A DNA stretch of 64,000 nt from Veillonella seminalis (lineage in GTDB: Bacteria > Bacillota > Negativicutes > Veillonellales > Veillonellaceae): NCBI RefSeq assembly GCF_003992065.1, contig NZ_RQUZ01000001.1, positions 248,001-312,000 of the forward strand. The letters are read 5' to 3'. The notes beneath the pieces were generated by a model. It searched no databases and was not told where the DNA came from. It worked only from the letters and a program-made list of their open reading frames with translations. Shown here in pieces: positions 28,374-37,478 of this stretch. Numbering within the stretch: position 1 is the stretch's first letter; each line of letters starts with the position of its first letter. The translations under genes were made by a program, and so were the position numbers.

Positions 28374-28390
28374 TTCGGGAGAGTCCCGAA
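28374..28390 (+). promoter_or_regulatory. Small hairpin touching the hcp ribosome site
   Basis: TTCGGGA (28374-28380) and TCCCGAA (28384-28390) form a perfect stem with a 3-base loop, ending exactly where the GAAGGAGG Shine-Dalgarno begins. It could be an operator or a leader hairpin that affects translation of hcp. Confidence 0.45.
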
Positions 28391-28403
28391 GAAGGAGGCT
28401 ATT

Positions 28404-29975
28404 ATGAGTATGTTTTGTTTCCAATGTGAACAGTCTGCAAATCCCGGTGGTTGTACCGTACAGGGCGTATGTGGTAAAACAGCGCCGGTAGCAAACAAAC
28501 AGGATGAATTGACTTCCGCCTTGATCGGTTTGGCACGTGCTTGTGATGCAAAAGGTGCTTCCGCTAAGGAATATCAATTGTTAAAACAGGGCTTGTTCAT
28601 GTGCGTAACAAACGTTAACTTCGACGAAGAACGCGTTCAGGAATTCATCAACCGTGTAGAAGCCGCTCGTCAGGCAATTGACGCCAGCGCTCAGGATTTC
28701 GATTGGGAAGCTCTTTGGGTAGGTGAAGAAGACATCATTTCCTTGCGTTCCACTTTATTGCTCGGTATGCGCGGCATGGCTGCTTACGCTTGGCATGCAT
28801 CCGTACTCGGCTATGATGATGCTGAAGTAGACGCTTGGTTCGTAAAAGGCCTTGTTGAATTTGCTAAAGATCACAGTGCTGACGAATGGCTCGCTTTGTT
28901 GATGGAATTCGGTCACATCAACCTCAAATGCATGGCATTGCTTGATTCCGCTAACACTGAAAGCTATGGCACGCCGGTTCCTACTAAAGTTTCCTTGACT
29001 GTAGAACCTGGTCCGTTCATCGTAGTAACCGGTCATGATTTACACGACCTCAAAATGTTATTGGAACAATCCGAAGGTAAAGGTGTTAATATCTATACTC
29101 ACGGTGAAATGCTTCCTTGCCATGCATATCCTGAACTTAAAAAATATGTTCACTTAAAAGGTAACTTCGGTACTGCTTGGCAGAACCAGCAGAACGAATT
29201 CGACGGTGTTCCGGGTGCATTCTTATTCACTACGAACTGCTTAATGCCACCTCGCAAAACGTATGAAGACAACATCTTCACAACTGATATGGTAGGCTTC
29301 CCCGGTTTGAAACATGTGGAAACTAACGAAGACGGCACTAAAGACTTCTCCGCAGTTATTGAAAAAGCTCTTGAACTCGGCGGTTACAGCGAACCTCAAG
29401 AATTCACCGGTATCAACGGTGGTCACGAAGTAACTACCGGTTTCGGTCACGGTACAGTACTCAGCATTGCCGACAAAGTAATCGATGCTGTTAAAGCCGG
29501 TGCTATCAAACACTTCTTCTTGGTAGGCGGTTGCGACGGTGCTAAAGTAGGCCGTAACTACTACACTGAATTCGTAAAACAGACTCCAAAAGACACTGTT
29601 GTATTGACTTTGGCTTGCGGTAAATATCGTTTCAACGACCTTGAAATCGGTGAAATCGGCGGTATTCCTCGTATGCTAGACATGGGTCAGTGTAACGACG
29701 CTTACTCTGCTATTCAGGTAGCCGTAGCTCTTGCCGGTGCTTTCGAATGCGACGTAAACGACTTGCCATTGACTTTGGTATTGTCCTGGTACGAACAAAA
29801 AGCGGTATGTATCTTGTTAACCTTGTTAGCTTTAGGTATCCGCAACATCTACATCGGACCTACTTTGCCAAAATTCTTATCCAGCAACGTATTGGGCATC
29901 TTGGTAGAAAAATTCCAGTTACACCCAATCACTACTCCGGAAGCTGATATGAAAGCGATCCTTGGCAACAACTAA
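28404..29975 (+). CDS. hcp: Hydroxylamine reductase (hybrid cluster protein)
   Basis: A 523-residue cytosolic iron-sulfur enzyme that reduces hydroxylamine and, in later work on E. coli, nitric oxide. The N-terminal cysteine motif FCFQCEQSANPGGCTVQGVCG is typical of the short anaerobe type. The hybrid cluster ligands lie in the later motifs with GHDLHDL, TNCLMPP, LVGGCDG and LACGKYRFN. The length fits the class without the helical insertion. No hcr reductase gene follows. Transcribed divergently from a Crp/Fnr regulator and ended by its own terminator. Confidence 0.95.
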   Translation: MSMFCFQCEQSANPGGCTVQGVCGKTAPVANKQDELTSALIGLARACDAKGASAKEYQLLKQGLFMCVTNVNFDEERVQEFINRVEAARQAIDASAQDFDWEALWVGEEDIISLRSTLLLGMRGMAAYAWHASVLGYDDAEVDAWFVKGLVEFAKDHSADEWLALLMEFGHINLKCMALLDSANTESYGTPVPTKVSLTVEPGPFIVVTGHDLHDLKMLLEQSEGKGVNIYTHGEMLPCHAYPELKKYVHLKGNFGTAWQNQQNEFDGVPGAFLFTTNCLMPPRKTYEDNIFTTDMVGFPGLKHVETNEDGTKDFSAVIEKALELGGYSEPQEFTGINGGHEVTTGFGHGTVLSIADKVIDAVKAGAIKHFFLVGGCDGAKVGRNYYTEFVKQTPKDTVVLTLACGKYRFNDLEIGEIGGIPRMLDMGQCNDAYSAIQVAVALAGAFECDVNDLPLTLVLSWYEQKAVCILLTLLALGIRNIYIGPTLPKFLSSNVLGILVEKFQLHPITTPEADMKAILGNN

Positions 29976-30382
29976 TTGTTGATTGTAACTAATTGAGTAA
30001 TAGTAGGTGGAACATAATTAAATATGAGATGATTCAGTTCGTGTCCTCTCGATAATTACTAATGTTCTCGTCAATTGTCAATTAAAATTTCTCATAGCTC
30101 CCTCGAAAGAGGGAGCTATTTTTTATATTTTTCTATGTCTGCGATACTTTTTTGAATAATTAGTTCGTCCGCGGTGTACCTTATAAAGCTTGTAATTATG
30201 GGCTTTTATGAGCAAATGAGAATCTTAAAAGAAGTAATATGCATAAAAAGTATGGCGGTGTCTATTCTCTGAAAACAAAACATGGTATAATACAAATTAA
30301 GGAAATTCAAGGGTTCGCCTTGAATCAGTTTGTAGAAAATGCACAGTGTAGATGTGAAAAAGTTTTCTGTGGGAGGACATAA
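29976..30382 (+). other. Intergenic region with hcp terminator (30094-30126)
   Basis: ATAGCTCCCTC and GAGGGAGCTAT form a perfect stem with a GAAA loop plus T's. A TATAAT at 30286-30291 is the likely -10 box of the serine dehydratase operon. No gene is seen. Confidence 0.85.
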
Positions 30383-31063
30383 ATGAGTAGTGTTTTTGAG
30401 ATTATCGGACCGGTTATGATTGGTCCATCCAGCTCTCATACAGCCGGAGCTGCCCGTTTAGGTAAAATGGCTCGATCTATTTTCAAGGAGCACATCGAAC
30501 GAGTTGATTTGACTCTGTACGGCTCTTTTGCCAAGACTTATAAAGGTCACGGTACCGATCGTGCTTTAGTAGGCGGTCTTTTGGGATTTGATGCGGAAGA
30601 CGAACGTATTCGTGACGCATTTAAAGATGCCGCCGAAGAAAATCTTCAGTATCAGTTTATTGAATCGTCTGATGAAGGCGGTCATCCGAATGAAGTGAAA
30701 TTCGATCTCTACGGTAAGGATGATTACCACATGAGTATCGTAGGACGCTCTTTAGGCGGCGGCCGTATTTTGGTAACAAATGTAAATAACTTGGAAGTAG
30801 AAATTTCCGGTGAAGATTATACAATTTTGACATTCCATCACGACTGTCCGGGCGTTATTGCGTGGGTAACCAGTCAACTCGGTAAAGCATCGGTTAACAT
30901 TTCGACGATGAAGGTATTCCGCAAACGTAAACACTGCGAAGCAGTTATGTTGATTAACACCGATGAACCGGTGGACGCACAAGTAATGGCGGATATTCAA
31001 GATCATAAGAGTATTTCATCCGTTATGTATTTTGAACCTTTGGAAAAGGCGGTAGCAGAATGA
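30383..31063 (+). CDS. sdaAB: L-serine dehydratase, iron-sulfur-dependent, beta subunit
   Basis: A 226-residue subunit of the oxygen-sensitive [4Fe-4S] L-serine deaminase that turns serine into pyruvate and ammonia. The start MSSVFEIIGPVMIGPSSSHT contains the SSSHT motif of the family. The C-terminal about 70 residues form an ACT domain (FHHDCPGVIAWVTSQLG). The stop overlaps the alpha subunit start by 4 bases (ATGA), so the two are coupled. GTGGGAGGA precedes the ATG. Two-gene organisation is the Bacillus/Clostridium type. Confidence 0.94.
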   Translation: MSSVFEIIGPVMIGPSSSHTAGAARLGKMARSIFKEHIERVDLTLYGSFAKTYKGHGTDRALVGGLLGFDAEDERIRDAFKDAAEENLQYQFIESSDEGGHPNEVKFDLYGKDDYHMSIVGRSLGGGRILVTNVNNLEVEISGEDYTILTFHHDCPGVIAWVTSQLGKASVNISTMKVFRKRKHCEAVMLINTDEPVDAQVMADIQDHKSISSVMYFEPLEKAVAE

Positions 31064-31932
31064 GTTATTTATATGAAACATTAGCCGACTTGGCGCATTT
31101 GAGTGATACTCATAATTTACCAATGTGGGAAGTTGTAATCCGTGCCGAAATGGAAGCGTCCGGTCAAACGCGCGAAGCGATTGAAAAAGAAGCTTTGCGT
31201 CGTATTCAGATTTTTAAAGATTCCGTAACAAACGGTGGTGAAGACCGTAAACGTACGGTAAGCGGCATGTCCGGCGGACAGGCCCATATCTTATTAAAAC
31301 ATACACCGCGTTTAATGAGCCCGGTAGCGTATAAAGCTTTGACGTATGCTGTTGCGGTTAATGAAGCGAACGCTAAAATGTTCCGTGTTGTAGCTTGTCC
31401 GACAGCCGGTTCTTGCGGGGTTATGCCGGGGACTATGTGTGCGGTAGCCGAAGAGTTGCAACTTGATGATGAAGCTATGTTGCGCGGGTTCTTCATGGGC
31501 GCCGGTATCGGCAATGTTATTACCAATCAGGCTTGTGTAGCCGGCGCGGTTGGCGGTTGCCAGGCTGAAGTAGGCTCGGCAGCAGCTATGGCGGCCGGCG
31601 CTGTGGTAGCGATGTTGGAAGGCTCTACGAAAGAAGTCATTAATGCAGTCGCTCTTTGCCTCAAAAACGTATTGGGCTTAGTGTGTGACCCGATAGGCGG
31701 TTTGGTAGAAGTACCTTGTGTAAAACGTAACGGTATTTATGCGGTACATGCTTTAAGTGCTGCCGAAATGGCTATGGCCGGCTTAATCAGCCAGATTCCG
31801 GTTGATGAAGTTATTGAAGCCATGGACCGTATCGGTCGTGCGTTGCCAAGCACATTGCGCGAAACCAGCGAAGGTGGTTTGGCTACGACTGAAACAGGTC
31901 GACGCATTGCTAAACAATTAGCGGAAATGTAA
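31060..31932 (+). CDS. sdaAA: L-serine dehydratase, iron-sulfur-dependent, alpha subunit
   Basis: A 290-residue catalytic subunit that carries the iron-sulfur cluster. Cysteines seen include CPTAGSCGVMPG (about residue 113), NQACVAGAVGGCQAEVGSA (about 155) and VCDPIGGLVEVPC (about 208), the usual cluster and substrate region. It overlaps sdaAB by 4 bases. A terminator (AAACGTCTTTA with TAAAGACGTTT, 31946-31979) follows. Supplies pyruvate, in line with the lactate pathway at the start of the window. Confidence 0.94.
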   Translation: MSYLYETLADLAHLSDTHNLPMWEVVIRAEMEASGQTREAIEKEALRRIQIFKDSVTNGGEDRKRTVSGMSGGQAHILLKHTPRLMSPVAYKALTYAVAVNEANAKMFRVVACPTAGSCGVMPGTMCAVAEELQLDDEAMLRGFFMGAGIGNVITNQACVAGAVGGCQAEVGSAAAMAAGAVVAMLEGSTKEVINAVALCLKNVLGLVCDPIGGLVEVPCVKRNGIYAVHALSAAEMAMAGLISQIPVDEVIEAMDRIGRALPSTLRETSEGGLATTETGRRIAKQLAEM

Positions 31933-31945
31933 TATTACGTCAATG

Positions 31946-31985
31946 AAACGTCTTTATGAGGAAACTTGTAAAGACGTTTTTTTAT
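31946..31985 (+). terminator. Terminator of sdaAB-sdaAA
   Basis: An 11-bp perfect stem with a 12-base loop and T7. Confidence 0.9.
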
Positions 31986-32065
31986 GATTCAACGGCCTTG
32001 AAAGGGTGAATTAGCTACATTGGTATGTTATAATAAATTATCGTGATAAGAGTGAGGTGATGACG

Positions 32066-33538
32066 GTGAGTTGGTTTACATCCAAGAAAATTGTAATGCA
32101 ACCGAGTGGGGAACTTTGGCAGGGTGCTGTGCGCATTTTGCACGCTTTGGCTGATGCCGGTTTTGAAGCGTATGTAATCGGCGGAGCCGTGCGTGATTTG
32201 GTGCTCAAACAATTGCCTCATGATTATGATATTGTGACTAAAGCCAGACCCGATGATATTATGGCCGTTATGGCCAAGGCCGGCTTTGCTACGACTGGAG
32301 TGGTCGGTAAGTCATTCGGTGTCGTTGTGGTAACGGTACCGGAAGGCAGTTATGAAGTCGCTACCTATCGGCGTGAACGGTATGGTGCCGACAGCCATCG
32401 ACCGGAAGAAGTGGTGTATGCCGATACATTGGAAGAAGATGTGACGCGACGCGACTTTACGGTGAACGGCATGGCTATGACCGTTGACGGTGAAGTAATA
32501 GATCTAGTGGCCGGGCTTAAAGATATTAAAAACAAGACCCTGCGCACTATCGGTGAGGCAGAGGAGCGTTTTCAAGAAGATGCATTGCGTTTATTCAGGG
32601 CTTGCCGCTTTGTAGGCAAGCTTGGTTTTTTACCGCATCGCAGTTTATTGGACGGCATGGCATCCAACTTCAAACGGGTTGAAGGATTGTCGTTGGAACG
32701 TGTACGTCAGGAACTGGACGGTTTGCTGATAACGCCACACGTGGCTAAAGGGCTTGACGTATTGGTACAATCCGGTTTGGCTGATTGCCATTGTCGTGTT
32801 TTTGTTAAGGGTGAGTATCAGCCGGTGGCCATTTTGCCGGAATTACATCATTTGGTAGGGTTGCCGCAACAACCGGAATTTCATGCCTATGACGGCTGGG
32901 TTCATACCTTGGCCGTGGTACAGGCCATTAAACCGGATTTGACGCTGCGCTGGGCAGCTTTATTACATGATGTGGCGAAAGGCATGGACGGTATTCGCGG
33001 TTCTAACAAAGGACGCATTACCGATCGCGGTCATGATAAAATGGGCGCTGAAATGGCGGAAACTATTTTAACGCGTTTACAATATCCTAAGAAAATGGTG
33101 GACCGTGTGACCTGGCTTGTCAGCAGTCATATGCGTTTTCACTATTTTGTCAATAATCAGGAAGCAGATCCGTGGAAATGGATGCGTAAAGAGGCGCAAA
33201 GCGGCCATTTCCGTAAAAGCAGTGAGTTAAAAGAAGCGGTGCTGCAAATGGCGGAAGTGTGTGCGGCCGATGTTATCGGTTGCGGCAGACCGAACAGCAG
33301 TACGGACGGTACTTATGCTATGGGGGACTGTCTGGCGGCTATAACCGAGTCAATGCCGATTCATACTCGTGATTTGGCGTATGGTCCGGAATTACCGGCT
33401 CTTTTAGGTGACCAAACAGGGGATATGTTGCAAAAATTGTTAGTTCAAGTGCGCAGCGGCCAGGTGGCGAATGAACGGGAGGCCTTAATGGAATCTGTCA
33501 GACGTAAGCTGGCACGCAAAGCACATAAGGAGTTATAG
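32066..33538 (+). CDS. cca: CCA tRNA nucleotidyltransferase with HD domain
   Basis: A polymerase-beta-like enzyme of 490 residues that adds or repairs the 3' CCA of tRNAs. The N-terminal motif GGAVRDLVLKQLPHDYDI holds the catalytic aspartates, RRDFTVNGMAM is the second motif, and EDALRLFRACRF the third. An HD domain (ALLHDVAKG) lies near residue 300, as in bacterial multi-domain forms. GTG 32066 is favoured because GAGG sits 8 bases before it; ATG 32060 is only 2 bases from that site. All three tRNAs seen here encode their CCA, so repair is the main job for them. A TATAAT at 32029-32034 is the probable promoter. Confidence 0.88.
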   Translation: MSWFTSKKIVMQPSGELWQGAVRILHALADAGFEAYVIGGAVRDLVLKQLPHDYDIVTKARPDDIMAVMAKAGFATTGVVGKSFGVVVVTVPEGSYEVATYRRERYGADSHRPEEVVYADTLEEDVTRRDFTVNGMAMTVDGEVIDLVAGLKDIKNKTLRTIGEAEERFQEDALRLFRACRFVGKLGFLPHRSLLDGMASNFKRVEGLSLERVRQELDGLLITPHVAKGLDVLVQSGLADCHCRVFVKGEYQPVAILPELHHLVGLPQQPEFHAYDGWVHTLAVVQAIKPDLTLRWAALLHDVAKGMDGIRGSNKGRITDRGHDKMGAEMAETILTRLQYPKKMVDRVTWLVSSHMRFHYFVNNQEADPWKWMRKEAQSGHFRKSSELKEAVLQMAEVCAADVIGCGRPNSSTDGTYAMGDCLAAITESMPIHTRDLAYGPELPALLGDQTGDMLQKLLVQVRSGQVANEREALMESVRRKLARKAHKEL

Positions 33539-33544
33539 GGATTC

Positions 33545-35506
33545 ATGATTACCAAAAAAGATCAGAAAGCCTTACAAAATAATATAGCTATACTCATGCT
33601 GATTTTTTCGGTAGTTGCGATTTTTTTAGTAGGCCGTTTATTGCTGTTGCAAGTGTTTGACCGTAACAGCTTGGATACGCAGAATTTGAGCCAAGTAGAG
33701 TCGGAACGTAAATTGCAATCGCCGCGCGGTACGATTTATGACCGCAACGGCAATCCGCTGGCTATCAGTATTGTGACGCGTTCGCTGTATGCGGATCCGA
33801 AGATGATTAAAAAGTCACCTGAAGAGATTGCCTCACTTATTGTACCGTATACGCGCATTAAAGAAGATGTGATTGTGAAACGTCTTAAAGAGGATACGGC
33901 GTTTATTTGGCTTGATCGCATGATGGATCCGGATAAATCCAAAGCCGTGGAAAAAGTCATGAAAGATAATGACATTGAGGGTTTGAACTTCGTTGAAGAA
34001 AGTCGTCGTTTCTATCCTAACGGCAATTTATTGGCTCAGGTCCTGGGCTTTGTAGGAACGGACGATAAGGGCCTTGACGGCCTTGAAATGAAGATGGATG
34101 AAACATTGCGTGGCGGTATTACGGAAGAGTTAATTGCTACCGACCGACATGGTAATGCCATTTTCGGGTCCGTGTTATCGAAGTTTTTACCGGAAAAAGA
34201 AAAGAGTATAACCCTTACTATTGATACAACGGTTCAGTTCATTGCCGAACGGGCGTTGGATAAAGCCATGTCTGAAACGAAGGCGGCCGGAGCCAGCATA
34301 ATTGTTATGGATCCGAAAACCGGCGAAATTTTAGCCATGGCCAATCGACCAACCTATGATCCAAACCATTATGAGAAGGGTAATGATAATTCGTTTAAGA
34401 ACCGTGCAGTTACCGATATGTATGAACCGGGTTCCACCTTTAAGCCGTTGACGGCATCGGCTGCTTTGGCCTCCGGCAAATGGTCGGTGGATACGGTTTA
34501 TAACGATACGGGCAGTATCGTTGTAGGTGATCATACGATTCAAAACTGGAATGGTGAAGGCTACGGTCCGGTTAAATTGCTTGAAATTTTGAAATACTCC
34601 ATCAATACCGGTATGGCCAAGTTGGGGATTACGACCGGTAAAGATATTATGAAACAATACTTGCAAGCTTATGGTTGCGGTAAAGCTACGGGCATTGAAC
34701 TTCCCGGTGAAGCGGAAGGGCAGGTTATTGCGGCTAAGGATATGTCTCAGCTTGATTTGGCAACTATTGCGTTCGGTCAAAGTGTGGCGGTTACGCCGCT
34801 CCAAATGGTACAGGCTTTCAGTGCTATCGCCAACGACGGTAAAATGATGAAACCTCATATCATTAAGAGTATCAATAATCCGGACGGTACCGAAGAAGCC
34901 GTTACTCAAGATATGTCCGCGGGTCAACCGATTCCGGAAGACGTGGCTAAAACGATTTTGGGCATGTTGGAAAAAGAAGTGTCCGAAGGCGGCGGTAATA
35001 AAGCGTCGGTTGACGGATATCACTTTGCAGGTAAAACCGGTACGGCTCAAAAACTTGATGCGGAACATGGCGGTTATTTGGAAGGTCGTTATATTGCGTC
35101 ATTTATCGGCATCGGACCGGTGGAAGATCCGCGTTTTGTAGCGCTTATCGTAATTGACGATCCGAGCGGTACATATTACGGCGGTCAAATTGCGGCTCCG
35201 GTGTTCAAAGATATTATGAGTCAATTGGTGCGTTATTTCCAAATCTCACCATCGGTAACAAAGGAAAAAGATTTGAAAGGCAAACCGGATGAACGTCCGG
35301 CGAAACCACCGGTGAAAAAGAACGCTGATGGCAGTGTAGTAATGCCGGACTTTACGGGCTGGACTACCGGTGAAGTACGCAATTGGCTCCATGAGGCAGG
35401 TTTACAATTTGTACCGGATGGCACCGGTTATGCTATTTCGCAGGGCATACCGGCCGGCGCTGAAGCGGAAGCGGGCGAAGCTATTACGGTTTATTTTAAA
35501 CGCTAA
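33545..35506 (+). CDS. Class B penicillin-binding protein with PASTA domain (FtsI/SpoVD-like)
   Basis: A 653-residue peptidoglycan transpeptidase with an N-terminal membrane helix (about residues 17-37), the PBP dimerisation domain starting at SPRGTIYDRNG, and the transpeptidase domain. The catalytic serine is in EPGSTFKPLT (about residue 298), the second motif is SIN, and the third is KTGTAQ (about residue 496). One PASTA domain (MPDFTGWTTGEVRNWL) closes the protein. This resembles SpoVD or PBP2B-type FtsI, but it is outside a dcw cluster. Starts 6 bases after cca, so the two are probably cotranscribed. Confidence 0.9.
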   Translation: MITKKDQKALQNNIAILMLIFSVVAIFLVGRLLLLQVFDRNSLDTQNLSQVESERKLQSPRGTIYDRNGNPLAISIVTRSLYADPKMIKKSPEEIASLIVPYTRIKEDVIVKRLKEDTAFIWLDRMMDPDKSKAVEKVMKDNDIEGLNFVEESRRFYPNGNLLAQVLGFVGTDDKGLDGLEMKMDETLRGGITEELIATDRHGNAIFGSVLSKFLPEKEKSITLTIDTTVQFIAERALDKAMSETKAAGASIIVMDPKTGEILAMANRPTYDPNHYEKGNDNSFKNRAVTDMYEPGSTFKPLTASAALASGKWSVDTVYNDTGSIVVGDHTIQNWNGEGYGPVKLLEILKYSINTGMAKLGITTGKDIMKQYLQAYGCGKATGIELPGEAEGQVIAAKDMSQLDLATIAFGQSVAVTPLQMVQAFSAIANDGKMMKPHIIKSINNPDGTEEAVTQDMSAGQPIPEDVAKTILGMLEKEVSEGGGNKASVDGYHFAGKTGTAQKLDAEHGGYLEGRYIASFIGIGPVEDPRFVALIVIDDPSGTYYGGQIAAPVFKDIMSQLVRYFQISPSVTKEKDLKGKPDERPAKPPVKKNADGSVVMPDFTGWTTGEVRNWLHEAGLQFVPDGTGYAISQGIPAGAEAEAGEAITVYFKR

Positions 35507-35560
35507 CTGAGAGAACTCTTTTAGCTGATATAAGGTATATATTAATTAGGAGGCGTTGGC

Positions 35561-36409
35561 ATGATTGAATTACGTGGCAAAGCTGTGGCGGATGCCCACA
35601 AGGCAGTGTTAAGTGAGCGTTTGTCAGAACTTCAGGCAAAGGGGATTGTGCTGAGTTTAGGCATTTTGTTGGTTGGTGATGATAAAGCGGCTCAGATGTA
35701 TGCTCGCTTTATGGAAAAAACAGCCAAGAATGCAGGCTTTGGTGTTGAATTGGAACATTTGGCGGCCGATGCATCCGAAGATGAAGTATTAGCCGTGATT
35801 GACCGCTGGAATCGTGCCAATCAAATTTATGGCGTGTTGCCGTTGATGCCGATGCCGGCTCATATTGACCGTGAAAAAGTCATTGAACGTCTGGATCCGG
35901 CGAAAGACATTGATGGTCTTACTTCCCGTAATATCGGCTTGGTCAGTGCCGGCAAAGGCGGTTTCTGGCCATGTACGCCGCGTGCTTGTATGGCCATTCT
36001 TGACTATTACAAAATTCCGTTGGCCGGCAAAAATGTTGTGGTTGTAGGCCGCAGTCAGGTAGTGGGGAAACCGGTAGCATTGCTTTTATTGGAAAAACAG
36101 GCCACCGTTACCATTTGCCATTCAAAGACAGTTGATCTGAAAGTACATTTACAACGGGCCGATGTAGTAGTCGCCGCCGCAGGCCGTGCGCATATGATTA
36201 CCGGAGATATGTTAAAACCGGGTGCCACCGTTATTGATGTGGGCATCAATGATTTAGAGGGTCAGACCGTTGGCGATGTGGAATATGCTTCGGCGGTCGA
36301 AGTGGCCGGTGCTGTTACGCCTGTACCGGGCGGTGTGGGTTCGGTGACGACCGTTATGTTGTTAGAAAATATTTACGAGGCTTATTATGCACGAAATGTC
36401 GATTGCTGA
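35561..36409 (+). CDS. folD: Methylenetetrahydrofolate dehydrogenase/cyclohydrolase
   Basis: A bifunctional one-carbon enzyme of 282 residues. Signatures are the catalytic YxxxMxK-like region (YARFMEKTAKNAGF; the tyrosine and lysine align with family residues), LPLMPMPAHI, and the NADP-binding VVGRSQVVGKPVALLLLE. The end carries TPVPGGVGSVTTVMLLEN. In E. coli-type FolD the second motif usually reads QLPLP; here it reads LPLMPMP. Its last 23 bases overlap the hypA start, so folD and hypA are coupled. A TTAGGAGG site precedes the ATG. Confidence 0.93.
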   Translation: MIELRGKAVADAHKAVLSERLSELQAKGIVLSLGILLVGDDKAAQMYARFMEKTAKNAGFGVELEHLAADASEDEVLAVIDRWNRANQIYGVLPLMPMPAHIDREKVIERLDPAKDIDGLTSRNIGLVSAGKGGFWPCTPRACMAILDYYKIPLAGKNVVVVGRSQVVGKPVALLLLEKQATVTICHSKTVDLKVHLQRADVVVAAAGRAHMITGDMLKPGATVIDVGINDLEGQTVGDVEYASAVEVAGAVTPVPGGVGSVTTVMLLENIYEAYYARNVDC

Positions 36410-36728
36410 GGGAATTGTTGATCTCGCCCTCGACACATTAAAAGCAAATGACGGCCATGTAATTCACGCTATTCAATTAAAACTCGGCGTTATGTCGGGG
36501 GTGGAGCCGGATGCTTTGCTTTTTTGCTTTGATTCGGTGACTAAAAACACGGCGGCGGAGAATGCAGTTTTACAAATCGAAATGATACCGCTTTGCGGCA
36601 AATGCTTGGACTGTGACAAAGAGTTTTCTGTTACCGACTATGTGTTTAAATGTCCCCACTGCGGCAGTTTGGCAATTCAGACCATAACGGGCCGTGAATT
36701 ACAAGTAGCATCGATAGATATGGATTGA
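36387..36728 (+). CDS. hypA: Hydrogenase nickel incorporation protein HypA
   Basis: A 113-residue nickel metallochaperone for [NiFe] hydrogenase maturation. The nickel-binding MHEMSI start is present, and a zinc site is formed by CGKCLDC-type cysteines and CPHC near residues 72-94. It begins inside the last 23 bases of folD. HypB follows 88 bases later. No hydrogenase structural genes or hypCDEF are in the window, so the target must be elsewhere. Confidence 0.93.
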   Translation: MHEMSIAEGIVDLALDTLKANDGHVIHAIQLKLGVMSGVEPDALLFCFDSVTKNTAAENAVLQIEMIPLCGKCLDCDKEFSVTDYVFKCPHCGSLAIQTITGRELQVASIDMD

Positions 36729-36816
36729 GTCCCATGAGATATACGGACTCTGATTAGACAGATTGACGCCGCCGGTTAGCTTGGCGTTGATATAGATAGA
36801 TTGATGTGAGGTACCT

Positions 36817-37476
36817 ATGGAAGTAAAAGTTATGACGAATGTGCTGGCCAAAAATGATGCTATTGCAGCTGATTTGCAGCGCTTGTTCAAAGAAAAAAAT
36901 ATATTTGTCTTTAATTTATTGGGTTCGCCGGGAGCGGGCAAAACCTCACTGCTCGAAGCTACACTTAAAGAGTTGGCCGAAGATTATTCACTCGCTGTTA
37001 TTGAAGGCGATTTATATACCGCTAAAGATGCGGAACGCATCCATAAATTAGGCATCCCCGTATTGCAGATTAATACGGTAGGCGGTTGCCATCTGGATGC
37101 GAAGATGATTGAAGACGCTTTGTCTGAACTTGATTTAGACAAACTTGATATGATTATTATAGAAAATGTAGGGAATTTAGTGTGTCCTGCTGAATTTGCC
37201 ATTGGTGAAGCCATGAAGGTTACGGTGCTGTCTGTAACTGAAGGGGAAGACAAACCACTTAAATATCCTTTGATTTTTAAAGAATCTAAAGCGGTATTGT
37301 TGAATAAGGTGGATTTATTGCCGTATATTCCGTTTGATAAGGAAAAAGCCATTACGGATATTAAGAATTTAAATCCGACAGCCAGTCTCTTTGAAGTGAG
37401 CTGTACGGCTAAAACAGGTTTGACCGAGTGGACCGATTGGCTCAAGACGCAGATTGATGCGGTACGAAAGGGGTAG
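36817..37476 (+). CDS. hypB: Hydrogenase nickel incorporation GTPase HypB
   Basis: A 219-residue SIMIBI-class GTPase that delivers nickel with HypA. Walker A is GSPGAGKTSLLE (about residues 36-47), the metal/GTP region EGDLYTAKDAERI follows, then the switch with GGCHLDAKMIEDAL, and NKVDLLPYI gives guanine specificity. It lacks the His-rich N-terminal store seen in some HypB. It ends 2 bases before the next gene. The hydrogenase it serves is not in this window. Confidence 0.94.
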   Translation: MEVKVMTNVLAKNDAIAADLQRLFKEKNIFVFNLLGSPGAGKTSLLEATLKELAEDYSLAVIEGDLYTAKDAERIHKLGIPVLQINTVGGCHLDAKMIEDALSELDLDKLDMIIIENVGNLVCPAEFAIGEAMKVTVLSVTEGEDKPLKYPLIFKESKAVLLNKVDLLPYIPFDKEKAITDIKNLNPTASLFEVSCTAKTGLTEWTDWLKTQIDAVRKG

Positions 37477-37478
37477 TT

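Noticed and set aside
28192-28403. GTCAC and GTGAC half-sites as an HcpR operator
   Set aside because: The halves (near 28275 and 28301) are about 21 bases apart, too far for a Crp/Fnr dimer, so no operator is claimed.
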